Notes under the pieces: model-generated
What the model saw: only the letters and a program-made list of their open reading frames with translations
Database searches by the model: none
Told to the model about the DNA's origin: nothing
Assembly (NCBI RefSeq): GCF_024807035.1
Contig: NZ_JANUCQ010000001.1
Coordinates: 557,990 to 621,989, forward strand
From: Methanococcus voltae PS
GTDB taxonomy: Archaea; AGJL01; Methanococci; Methanococcales; Methanococcaceae
Direction of reading: 5' to 3'
DNA length: 64,000 nucleotides
Position numbers and translations under genes: made by a program
Shown: positions 46,751-55,451 of the stretch, piece by piece
Position numbering within the stretch: the first letter of the stretch is position 1
Layout of the letters: every line of letters begins with the position of its first letter

Positions 46751-47911
46751 ATGGGCGATATGTACTATGTTCAAGCTTCCGACCCTGAAATATTAAGTAA
46801 GGGAGAGTGTGGTGGCGCAGTAACAGCCTTATTTAAATATCTATTAGATAGTAAACTCGTAGATGGCGTATTAACACTCAAAAAAGGTCAAGACGTTTAC
46901 GATGCAATCCCTACATACGTTACAAATTCAGAAGACCTCTTAAAAACAGCTGGTTCATTGCACTGTGCCCCTACTATGTGGGGAGGCATAATTAAAGAAC
47001 ACTTAAAAGGTCAAAAAATAGCTGTCCCTGTAAAACCTTGTGACATGAAAGCAATCGTTGAATTAGCTAAAAGAGCACAAATAGACCTTGATAACGTATA
47101 CATGATAGGTTTAAACTGTGGTGGTACAGTACCTCCTCAAACAGCTCTTGAAATGATTAAATTATTCTATGAAGTAGACCCATTCGATGTAGTTAAGGAA
47201 GAAATCGATAAAGGTAAGTTTATTATAGAATTAAAAGACGGAACTCATAAAGCTATCAAAATGCACGACTTAGAGCACGACGGTTACGGTAGAAGAGATA
47301 ACTGCCAAAGATGTGACGTGAAAGTGCCAAGAAAAGCAGATGTAGCATGTGGTAACTGGGGAGTTATCGGTGAAGATGCTGGAAAGTGGACTTTTGTTGA
47401 AGTAAACACCGAAAAAGGTCAAAAATTAATAAAAGACGCTGAAAAAGAAGGCTTCATTAAAACCAAAGCTCCAAATCCAAAAGGTATTGAAATCAGAGAC
47501 AAAGTCGAAAAGACTATGTTAAAAATGAGTGAAAGTGGTAAAACATCTCAATTAGAAACTGATTACCCTGATTTATCAGAATGGGACGAATACTTTAACA
47601 GATGTATCAAATGTTACGGCTGTAGAGATGCTTGTCCAGTATGTTTCTGTGTAGAATGTGCAATACCTGACTTTACAACAAAAGGACAGATACCACCAGA
47701 ACCTTTAATGTTCCACGGTGTAAGAATGGCACACATGGCGTACAGCTGTGTAAACTGCGGTCAGTGTACGGATGTTTGTCCTATGGAAATCCCAGTAGCT
47801 AAGATATTCCACAAAGTTCAGGAAAGAACAAGAAAAGAATCCGGATACCAAGCAGGTGTTGACGATACAATGCCTCCTTTAATGGATTCACCTTGTGGTG
47901 GACAACACTAA
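46751..47911 (+). CDS. fdhB: FdhB, formate dehydrogenase beta subunit (F420-reducing)
   Basis: FdhB carries electrons from FdhA to coenzyme F420 and, in methanogens, to heterodisulfide reductase complexes. The 386-residue protein has the FrhB/FdhB-type N-terminal part ([59 protein letters not shown]) that binds FAD and F420, then two [4Fe-4S] motifs, [12 protein letters not shown] and [12 protein letters not shown]. Length is typical of methanogen FdhB. GGTG is 5 nt before ATG. It lies downstream of fdhA, as in other formate-using methanogens, with its own 274-nt upstream gap. Confidence 0.97.
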   Translation: MGDMYYVQASDPEILSKGECGGAVTALFKYLLDSKLVDGVLTLKKGQDVYDAIPTYVTNSEDLLKTAGSLHCAPTMWGGIIKEHLKGQKIAVPVKPCDMKAIVELAKRAQIDLDNVYMIGLNCGGTVPPQTALEMIKLFYEVDPFDVVKEEIDKGKFIIELKDGTHKAIKMHDLEHDGYGRRDNCQRCDVKVPRKADVACGNWGVIGEDAGKWTFVEVNTEKGQKLIKDAEKEGFIKTKAPNPKGIEIRDKVEKTMLKMSESGKTSQLETDYPDLSEWDEYFNRCIKCYGCRDACPVCFCVECAIPDFTTKGQIPPEPLMFHGVRMAHMAYSCVNCGQCTDVCPMEIPVAKIFHKVQERTRKESGYQAGVDDTMPPLMDSPCGGQH

Positions 47912-48199
47912 AATAAACAATTAAATTAAACAATTAAATATATGTAAAATAATTTAAATATAAATAAAATAAGATATAATACTAAATCTAATAATATTTA
48001 TTTAATTTCTTTTTTTTGTTGAATTATTTGAAAATTTATAGAAGTTCTAAAAGTTCTAAAAGTTCTAAAAAATAAAAATTGTACGAATATTTTACATGGT
48101 GTTATTATTAACAATACATTAAACTCAAAAAACTTAAAATAAAAAAAGTAAGATTATTTTTTTTTATTAATTTGTATTTTATGTCAATATTATTCAAAT

Positions 48200-50164
48200 T
48201 TATTCAAATTTATCTTTATTTAACTTAGTTATGAATGGATTTTCCTCGTCGTCAATTCCAAAAGTATTAGAGAAGATTGGTAATATAACATGGAAAGTAC
48301 TTCCCTTACCAAGTTCACTCTCAACCCAAATGATACCTTCGTGAGCTTCTACAATACTTTTACATACTGCGAGACCCAATCCAGAGCCACCTTTAGGTCT
48401 TTTTGATGAAGAATCAACCTGATAGAACCTATCGAATATCTTTTCAAGGTCTTTTTCAGGAATACCTGCACCGTGGTCTGTTACAACCAAGTGAATGTTT
48501 CCTTCATCTTCATAAGCACCAATATATATTTCTCCATTTGTAGGGTTAAATTTAATGGCATTTTCAACTAAATTTGTTATTACTTGCATTAATCTATCTT
48601 TGTCACCGTACAAACTTAGATTTTGCAATTTTTTATCCAATCTTATATTTTTTTCATCAAATAATGGTTTTAAATTTTCTACAACTTCATTAACTGCAGT
48701 TTTTATATTCATTAATTCTTTTTGCATTTGAAGTTCGCCACGCTCTATTTTCGATAAATCAAGCATACTTTCTATTAGCCTTCTTAATCTATCGATGTTA
48801 TCATTCGCAATAGACAAACATTTTCTTTGAGATTCGTTAACTTCTCCCATAGTACCGTCGAGTACCAATTCTACATATCCTTTAACTGATGTAAGTGGCG
48901 TTCTTAATTCATGGGATGCAATTGCAATTAAATCAGATTTCAAATTATCCAATTCTTTTAATTCATCATATGATTTACTTAATTCTTCAGCATGTTTTTG
49001 TAATTTCGTATGAGATATACTTATTTCATCGGACATCTTGTTGAATATCTTAGAAAGTTCCCCAAATTCGTCAAGGCTATCGACTGGAACTTTAGTGCCA
49101 TAGCGTCCCTCACTAAAGTTTTGAGCTGCTTCTTTTAAGTTTTCCATTGGCTTTATTATGCTTTTACTTAACATAATTGAAACAATTAAAGCAATTATTA
49201 AACCTAAGAATGCAATAACAACTGTTTGAACTTTAATGTTACTATTTAGGGCTTCATAAGGTGCCACAGGCGTTCCCACGAATAACATACCTATAACATC
49301 GCCTTTAAAGTTCTTTATTGGGTCGTATGCAGTGAAATACCATTCATTAACAACAAAAGCCTTACCGTAGTAAGTTTCTCCACTAAGTAATGTTTTTTTG
49401 TAAACATCTTCTGAAACAATTGTACCGATAGCTCTTTTATCTTCACTATCTTTAACATTGGTGGATATCCTTATATCATTTAAGAATATTGTGGTAGCTT
49501 CTCCAGATACTTCTTTTGCTTTATCTACTAACTTATTGTCTTTGTTTATTATATCTACAACAATTATTGAACCTATGAATCTACCGTCTTTGTAAACAGG
49601 TTGTGCAGAAACCAAACCCATTGCTTTATGGAGATATTTATCAGAATTTTCAATTCCAGATAATTGAATAATACTTTCATTGTAAATATTCTGACCTTTA
49701 AGAATTTGTTCGCCAATTAATTCAATACATTTATGTCCTTCTTTTTTAAATTCCGCATCCATTAAGTATTTAAAGTCTCCAACTCCTGTATCATTACTAT
49801 TCGAACCGCCTATCGAATTTCCTTCTGCGTCACAAATCAGTACGAAATCCGAATTCGTCGATTTCTTAATAGACGTCGCTAGCTCATAAATACGTTTTTC
49901 ATCTTTGGAGTAAATTATGGATTTTGTCAAATTTGAATTTTTAGAATAATAAACTACAGCATCCATTTCACTTAATCTACTATTCAGTATGTTTTCGGCC
50001 ACTTTTAGGTCACTATTAATTTTGTTTTGCGAGTGCTCTTGCATGGTATTGCTAATCGTACCATTTGATATAACACTTAACAATATTATAGGGATAATTG
50101 CAACAATGGTAGCGTATATTAATAGTTTAGTGCCAAATCTCTTAAATAATGGAACTTTTTTCAT
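48200..50164 (-). CDS. Membrane sensor histidine kinase (Cache-HAMP-HisKA-HATPase)
   Basis: A 654-residue kinase. The order is: membrane segment (about 13-31), extracellular Cache-type sensor (32-308; typical ending IGMLFVGTPVAPYEAL), second membrane segment (about 313-332), HAMP (333-385), coiled coil, HisKA with phosphorylated His418 in IASHELRTPLTSVKGYVEL, and HATPase_c with N box NLVENAIKFNPTNGE, G1 VTDHGAGIPEKDLEKIFDRFY and G2 GGSGLGLAVCKSIVEAHEG. It should sense an external ligand and phosphorylate the receiver encoded just upstream on the same strand (50470-50826). Full hybrid-free kinases with large Cache sensors are infrequent in Methanococcus, so transfer from bacteria or other methanogens is possible. 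Confidence 0.95.
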   Translation of the reverse strand: MKKVPLFKRFGTKLLIYATIVAIIPIILLSVISNGTISNTMQEHSQNKINSDLKVAENILNSRLSEMDAVVYYSKNSNLTKSIIYSKDEKRIYELATSIKKSTNSDFVLICDAEGNSIGGSNSNDTGVGDFKYLMDAEFKKEGHKCIELIGEQILKGQNIYNESIIQLSGIENSDKYLHKAMGLVSAQPVYKDGRFIGSIIVVDIINKDNKLVDKAKEVSGEATTIFLNDIRISTNVKDSEDKRAIGTIVSEDVYKKTLLSGETYYGKAFVVNEWYFTAYDPIKNFKGDVIGMLFVGTPVAPYEALNSNIKVQTVVIAFLGLIIALIVSIMLSKSIIKPMENLKEAAQNFSEGRYGTKVPVDSLDEFGELSKIFNKMSDEISISHTKLQKHAEELSKSYDELKELDNLKSDLIAIASHELRTPLTSVKGYVELVLDGTMGEVNESQRKCLSIANDNIDRLRRLIESMLDLSKIERGELQMQKELMNIKTAVNEVVENLKPLFDEKNIRLDKKLQNLSLYGDKDRLMQVITNLVENAIKFNPTNGEIYIGAYEDEGNIHLVVTDHGAGIPEKDLEKIFDRFYQVDSSSKRPKGGSGLGLAVCKSIVEAHEGIIWVESELGKGSTFHVILPIFSNTFGIDDEENPFITKLNKDKFE

Positions 50165-50469
50165 AAAATCCTCTCCATTTAGAATATGACTACATGGCTA
50201 TACTATGGTATGTGCTAATTTTATTGTACTAACTTAAATTCATATATTATATTATTTTATATTATTTTATATTGATTAAATATCTAATTAATTTAAATAA
50301 CTTTAATAATTTAATTTTATTTTTATTTAGTTTTATTTAGTTTTAATAACAACTTATCTATTTACTAAGCTATTCTATATAATATTAGTTATTTATCTAA
50401 TTATATGATAATTATGATGTATGTCTTATGTTATTGCATTTAACGATTAATTCACTTGGTAAATCGCTA
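50165..50469. other. Spacer between response regulator and kinase genes
   Basis: About 305 nt of AT-rich sequence between two same-strand genes. Tandem TTTTATTTAG and TATTATTTTA units occur near 50240-50345. There is room for a separate kinase promoter. I see no gene or hairpin of note. Confidence 0.4.
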
Positions 50470-50826
50470 TTACCATGAATTATCATATTCATTTACTTTC
50501 TCAACTAACGCCTGCTTATCAAATGGTTTTATTAAGTAATCTACGTTTTTTTCCTGAGCTATCTTAATATTATTACATTGTGCATTTGCAGTAAACACAA
50601 TGACAGGAATTTTTCCATATTTTCCACGTGATACTTCTAAAAATTCCCAACCATTCATTTCAGGCATCATAATATCTAATATTATCAAGTCAGGGATTCC
50701 GTTTTCTAACTCTTCAATTGCGAGCTGTCCGCTTGAAACAGCTTTTACTTCATGACCTTCGATTTCAAGTATTAATTTTACTAAATTTAAAATATCTTCT
50801 TCATCTTCAACAACAAGTATTTTCAT
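50470..50826 (-). CDS. Stand-alone CheY-like response regulator
   Basis: A 118-residue receiver domain with no output domain. Conserved positions are present: acidic pocket EDEED at residues 7-11, phosphoacceptor Asp51 in LIILDIMMPEMNGWEF, Thr79 in VIVFTA, and Lys100 in YLIKPFD. ATG 50826 follows GGGTGTTAAT; a GTG four codons upstream is part of that region. It precedes the histidine kinase on the same strand, so it is its likely phosphorylation target. As it lacks a DNA-binding domain, its effect must come through a protein partner; the divergent FIST-wHTH gene product is a tempting but unproven candidate. Confidence 0.94.
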   Translation of the reverse strand: MKILVVEDEEDILNLVKLILEIEGHEVKAVSSGQLAIEELENGIPDLIILDIMMPEMNGWEFLEVSRGKYGKIPVIVFTANAQCNNIKIAQEKNVDYLIKPFDKQALVEKVNEYDNSW

Positions 50827-51341
50827 ATTAACACCCATTAAGTAATATCATACATTAAAATATAGTAATTATTAGTATGTTATTGTTATTTGAGGGATTT
50901 ATGTTAATTAAATTTTAACAATAGTATATATGTGTTTAGTATATATTCTTATAATACTTATTATTTATCAAATTGTCCCATTAATAAATATATAATATTG
51001 TAGTTATTAACATTACAAATGTTATCAATAGATTAAATAATATACATATATAATTATAATATAAATATAATACATACTGTGTTAAATTAAATAATATGTT
51101 TAATATATTAGAGTAACACATATATGTATATTATAATTATAATGTGGTAAATTCTTAAAAATTAATTTAAAAGTGTTAAATGTAAATATGCAAAATATAA
51201 TAAATATTTAGATATTTAGAATTTGCAAAATTTCTAAAGTTTCTAAAGTTTCTAAAGTTTGTAAAATGTGTTAAAAATTATTTAAAATATATCAACTAAA
51301 TTACTAAATAAAAAATTATTAAATATTATCGTGGTGCTATT
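50827..51341. promoter_or_regulatory. Divergent control region with repeated GTGTTAAA motifs
   Basis: This 515-nt gap separates the receiver gene (minus) from the FIST-wHTH gene (plus). GTGTTAAA occurs at 51079-51086, 51173-51180 and 51268-51275. The first is part of an inverted repeat, TGTGTTA (51078-51084) with TAACACA (51114-51120). A 9-nt tandem repeat TTTCTAAAG (51231-51257) is also present. These could be regulator half sites, but AT-rich chance matches are common here. Confidence 0.35.
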
Positions 51342-52850
51342 GTGCAATTTATACAGTATGGATTTGGAACCTCCGAAGATACTAATCCACTTAAAGCAGG
51401 GGCTCACGCAACTTCAGATGCACTGAAAAATATGGAAAAACATTCTGAAAGTCCAACTATCGCCTTTTTGTATTCTTCACCGGAGTATAATCCCGAAGAA
51501 GTTTTAAATGGGGTAAGGTTGGTTTTGGATACAAATACGCCAATTGTAGGTAGTAGCTCTAATTTTCAAATTGTAAGCAATAATGTTGTTTCAAACGGCG
51601 TTTCAGTAGGTATTATAAGTTCTAAATATATTAGTGTGGGCATAGGTGTGGATTTAGGTGCAAGTGTAAATCCAAAAGAAGCGGGAAGAAATGCAGTTCG
51701 TGACGCAATAGATAATTTGGGAATGTCCCCTAAATTGATATATGTGTTAATGGATTTTTGCAAGTCTGAAGAAAAAGTTATGGAAAGTATTATCGAAGAA
51801 GTAGGGTATACCATACCAATTTTTGGGGGTATCTCTTCCGATAATTTAGAATTTAATAGGATGTATCAGTATTGTAACGATTCATATTTCGATAGTATTG
51901 TCTGTGTAGCCTTTGGGGGCGATTTAATCCCTAAAATGTCATATGGTCGATATAAGAATATGGAAGATACGAAGGAAAACTCTCAATTCAATACAGCTAC
52001 TGATAATACGGATAATAACGCCGTAGAAAAACTTCAAGTTGAAGATATATGCTATTTAAGAGATAAGCTCATAATAACGGAAAATACCAAAAGAAAAATT
52101 ATGAAAATAAATGGTAAAAATGCGGTAGACCAATATAAGGACTTAATTGGTTACGAAAAATCGGTAAATGAGTTAAAAAAGGATAAAAAATCTTATTTAT
52201 CTAATCCATTAGGTATGGTAGCCAATAATGAAGAGATTTATTTAAAAGGTCCGGTAAATCTTCTTGATGACCATATGACTACTGCATCTTATATCCGTAA
52301 TCACCAAGAGTTAAAACACGTAAGAATTGATGAAACAAAAGTAAACGAGTTGTTTAATCAAAATATAGATATTTTAGAGAATTCTCCCCCATACTATAAT
52401 AAACCAGCAATTACATTTTGTAATGTATCGGCAATGTTAATGGAAACCAACACTGATTTATTGAAAGATAAATTGGAAAATTACCAACTTGGTGATTTAC
52501 TCGGACTTACAACATACGGAGAAATCATATTTGGCGATATACGGAATTATGACATTGCAATGTGCGGTATTTGCCCAGACCTAGTTAGCATAAGCGCAAA
52601 AGAGGGTATACACATGATAACAAAACACCCTGCAACTAGAGAAACGCTTATTAAAATAGATGAGCTAGGTGGTTCTGTTAAAGTTGAAGAATTGGCAAAA
52701 GCATTGGGCATTCATAGACGTTCTGCTTATGATAGGGTAGACCCAATATTAAAGCACGGTTTCGCAGAAAAAGAGAACGCTTTAATTCAAATAACCGAAT
52801 TTGGTAAAATATTACTTAAATTTGGATTAATATTTAAAAAAGACCATTAA
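51342..52850 (+). CDS. FIST-domain sensory protein with C-terminal winged helix
   Basis: A 502-residue protein. The N-terminal half (about 20-210) is a FIST_N domain: AFLYSSPEYNPEEVLNGVRLVL, PIVGSSSNFQIVSNN, VSVGIISSKYISVGIGV, PIFGGISSDN. A charged insert with low complexity (about 205-235) leads into FIST_C (about 245-420), with NGKNAVDQYKDLIG, NPLGM, FCNVSAMLM and LGLTTYGEIIFGD. The last 70 residues form a winged helix (TLIKIDELGGSVKVEELAKALGIHRRSAYDRVDPIL). FIST is a proposed small-ligand sensor. The fusion suggests a one-component regulator. GTG 51342 follows GGTG. It is divergent from a two-component pair. Confidence 0.85.
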   Translation: MQFIQYGFGTSEDTNPLKAGAHATSDALKNMEKHSESPTIAFLYSSPEYNPEEVLNGVRLVLDTNTPIVGSSSNFQIVSNNVVSNGVSVGIISSKYISVGIGVDLGASVNPKEAGRNAVRDAIDNLGMSPKLIYVLMDFCKSEEKVMESIIEEVGYTIPIFGGISSDNLEFNRMYQYCNDSYFDSIVCVAFGGDLIPKMSYGRYKNMEDTKENSQFNTATDNTDNNAVEKLQVEDICYLRDKLIITENTKRKIMKINGKNAVDQYKDLIGYEKSVNELKKDKKSYLSNPLGMVANNEEIYLKGPVNLLDDHMTTASYIRNHQELKHVRIDETKVNELFNQNIDILENSPPYYNKPAITFCNVSAMLMETNTDLLKDKLENYQLGDLLGLTTYGEIIFGDIRNYDIAMCGICPDLVSISAKEGIHMITKHPATRETLIKIDELGGSVKVEELAKALGIHRRSAYDRVDPILKHGFAEKENALIQITEFGKILLKFGLIFKKDH

Positions 52851-52995
52851 TATCTAAATAAAATAAATAAAATAAATAAAATACTTAAATTTTTAATATT
52901 ATTTTTCAATAAAATACTCAAAAATAATTTAAAAATAAAAAATTAAAAAGAAAATATTTAATTAAAGAATATTGTTATTGTTATTGTTATTGTTA

Positions 52996-54141
52996 TTATT
53001 CAATTTCGTCAATTTCTTTTGAAACTTCTTCAAATAATGAGAAATCGTATAATTTTTCTCTAATTTCATCTTCTGTTAATCCTTTTAATTCGTTTTGCAT
53101 CATACCTTGTTCGTCCATAACTTGAACAAATTGGGGGCCAAATACTTTTAATTTATCTACTTTTTCAGCAAATTTAATATTTGGAATTGATAATTCTTCT
53201 ACTTCTAAAGGAGTACCTAATTGAGCAGAACAAGCGTTTACTGCTAATTTAGGGTTTTTATTGATTTCTTTGTTTCCAGCCAACATTAATTTAGTCATTG
53301 CTTTAACTACATCTCTGTTGTTTGCGATTGCATCGTCTGAAGCCACTAAAACACAGCATGAGTGACCTACCCAAGCTCCTTCAGGTGGTAATTCTGCACT
53401 GTATGCAATAGGTTTTGCAATATCATTTATTTTTAAGATTTCAGGTGTAGGTTCCCAAGCAATTACTGCGTCTAAATCTCCTTTTTCAAGTAATTTAGAC
53501 ATTGAACCTTGTCCTTTACAGTTCATTAAGTAAACCATAGCGCTTTTATCGTCAGCATTTTCCGTGTATGTGATGTTTTCATAATCTAAAGCTGATTTTA
53601 TCATAACATATTGGATTGAAACCGGTAACGGGTGACCAATAGCTACTTGTTTGCCCGCCTTATTCTGAGCTTTAACCCAAGCTACAAATTCATCCCAGTC
53701 ATTAGCTGGAATATCGTTTCTTATAACAACTGCAGAACCTTCTTCGTTGATTCCAGCTACAATTTTAGCTTTTGTACCACTATCTACTGAAAATACAACA
53801 GGAGGAACGCCATTAATACCCATATGGAGTTGGCCTTGTGACAATAATGTCATAATTTGAGCTCCACCCTGGGTGATAAGTACTGATTCAACATTTGCTA
53901 TTTTTTTATCATTTTCATATAATTCATAGTTATTTTTACCGTCTACGTTTTTCAAGTAAACGCCATATTTTTCTTTGAATAAATCAGGATTTTCTGTTGC
54001 TACGTGTAATGGTGCATCGTGGTCAGATGGTAAGTGTCCTAATTTAATTGTTGGAACTTCTCCATCTTCTGAAGGAGTGCTTACGCATCCAGAGAATGCC
54101 AATACAAGTATACAACCTAATACTAGGATAATTTTTTTAAT
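52996..54141 (-). CDS. Orphan ABC substrate-binding lipoprotein (NMT1/SsuA-like), probable ATT start
   Basis: About 381 residues: a lipoprotein signal KKIILVLGCILVLAFSGC with the lipobox cysteine, then a periplasmic-binding type II fold of the nitrate/sulfonate/thiamine-precursor class (TIKLGHLPSDHDAPLHVATENPDLF, GQLHMGINGVPPVVFSVDSGTKAKIVAG, GDLDAVIAWEPTPEILK). No permease or ATPase gene is adjacent, so it may serve a distant transporter or act as a sensor. Start: GAGGTG is followed 6 nt later by ATT (54141), which gives the classic M-K-K lipoprotein N terminus; the alternative GTG (54150) lies inside the ribosome-binding site. Ligand unknown. Confidence 0.85.
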   Translation of the reverse strand: MKKIILVLGCILVLAFSGCVSTPSEDGEVPTIKLGHLPSDHDAPLHVATENPDLFKEKYGVYLKNVDGKNNYELYENDKKIANVESVLITQGGAQIMTLLSQGQLHMGINGVPPVVFSVDSGTKAKIVAGINEEGSAVVIRNDIPANDWDEFVAWVKAQNKAGKQVAIGHPLPVSIQYVMIKSALDYENITYTENADDKSAMVYLMNCKGQGSMSKLLEKGDLDAVIAWEPTPEILKINDIAKPIAYSAELPPEGAWVGHSCCVLVASDDAIANNRDVVKAMTKLMLAGNKEINKNPKLAVNACSAQLGTPLEVEELSIPNIKFAEKVDKLKVFGPQFVQVMDEQGMMQNELKGLTEDEIREKLYDFSLFEEVSKEIDEIE

Positions 54142-54574
54142 AAAAAACACCTCGGTGTATAATCTGTAATAAACTGGTTATTTTTGAACTTATTAATTAA
54201 AATAATGTCCTTTGTAGTTTGTAGTTTGTATTTTTAATTCGAATGTTAATTTGCATGTATTTATTCAGTTTTTTACGACATATACCTTTTAATTACTACT
54301 ATATGTATCTTACGAAACAATTTTTAAAAATTAACACAATAAGACAAATTATTATATAGTTACGGAGTATGAAATTGTCTTTTAATAAAAAAATTATTTT
54401 GAAGTACTCCTTGTTGAAATTAAGCCTTATTAATAAAATAAATGTCTAAGGAATAATGCAGATTCAAGAATTTTACAAAGCTTTATATATCTTAAAAAAA
54501 ATAGAATCTACTAAATCAACTAAATTTTAATAAATTATTCAAGTCACTTGAATAACAATATATTTGGTGTGAAA
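54142..54574. promoter_or_regulatory. Divergent spacer between lipoprotein and wHTH genes
   Basis: About 430 nt of AT-rich sequence between two divergent genes. GGAGTA near 54365 and TACTCC near 54405 form a widely spaced inverted pair. AAGTCACTTGAA near 54540 is a short palindromic motif just before the wHTH gene and could be an operator. Nothing else is visible. Confidence 0.3.
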
Positions 54575-55363
54575 ATGAAAAAAAGAAATATTACAGAATT
54601 TCAAATACTTTCTGAAATCGTAAGAAAGCAACCCCATATAAAACAAAAAGAAATTGCCGAAGTTTTAGGCATAACTGTTCAAGGAGTTTCTGAACACGTT
54701 AGAAGCTTGGCAAAAAACGGATTTATCAAATCTAGAGGTAGGGGAGAATACGTAATTACAGATATGGGTATGGAACACCTTAAATTGTGGATTGGGGATT
54801 TTAAAGACTATCTTTCGGAAGTAAACCAGAATTTATACAGATATAAGGACACTTGGCCTGCAATAGCAAACGAAGATGTAAAAAAAGGGGATAAAGTATA
54901 TCTTTACATGCACAAGGGTTTAATGTACATATCTAAAACAAATGTCACAGAAGCATCCGCTATTGTTTACGAAGATGGTAAAAAAGGCGACGATATATCA
55001 ATACACGAGCTTGATGGCTACGTGGACGTTAGAAAAGGAAAAGTAATAGTTTTAAAAGTACCTCCAAAGGTAAAAGGTGGTACAAGTGCGGTAAATACAG
55101 AATTTGTCTTAAAAATATTGGAAGAGAATCCTGACGCAGTTATAGCAATGATGGGGACTGTTAGTGCCGTATTACTAAATAAATTAGACATAAAGCCCGA
55201 TATAAGATTTGGCGTATCAAGTGGCATTACAAACGCTTGTAAACGAGGTTGTGACGTTATCGCATTCGTAACAGGAAAAATGACTGAAAATGTTTTAAAT
55301 GAAATCGATAAAAACAAAATAAGTTACACAATTTTAGACGCGGAATTAGAATTTAATGATTAA
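54575..55363 (+). CDS. Winged-helix transcriptional regulator with conserved archaeal C-terminal domain
   Basis: A 262-residue regulator. The N terminus is a MarR/ArsR-like winged helix (ITEFQILSEIVRKQPHIKQKEIAEVLGITVQGVSEHVRSLAKNG, wing SRGRGEYVITDMG). A central beta-rich part follows (VKKGDKVYLYMHKGLMYIS), then a C-terminal domain with NPDAVIAMMGTVSAVLLNKLDIKPDIRFGVSSGI and a Cys-containing segment TNACKRGCDVIAFVTG that may bind a ligand. I have seen this architecture in methanogens, but its effector is not known to me. ATG 54575 follows GGTGTGAAA. It converges with the MoeA-like gene. Confidence 0.82.
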   Translation: MKKRNITEFQILSEIVRKQPHIKQKEIAEVLGITVQGVSEHVRSLAKNGFIKSRGRGEYVITDMGMEHLKLWIGDFKDYLSEVNQNLYRYKDTWPAIANEDVKKGDKVYLYMHKGLMYISKTNVTEASAIVYEDGKKGDDISIHELDGYVDVRKGKVIVLKVPPKVKGGTSAVNTEFVLKILEENPDAVIAMMGTVSAVLLNKLDIKPDIRFGVSSGITNACKRGCDVIAFVTGKMTENVLNEIDKNKISYTILDAELEFND

Positions 55364-55451
55364 TTAAAAAAATAAATTAAGGAATTAATAAATTAAGGAA
55401 TTAAAAAACTTAAAAGAATTAAATAATTATTATTTTTTATTATTTTTTAAT

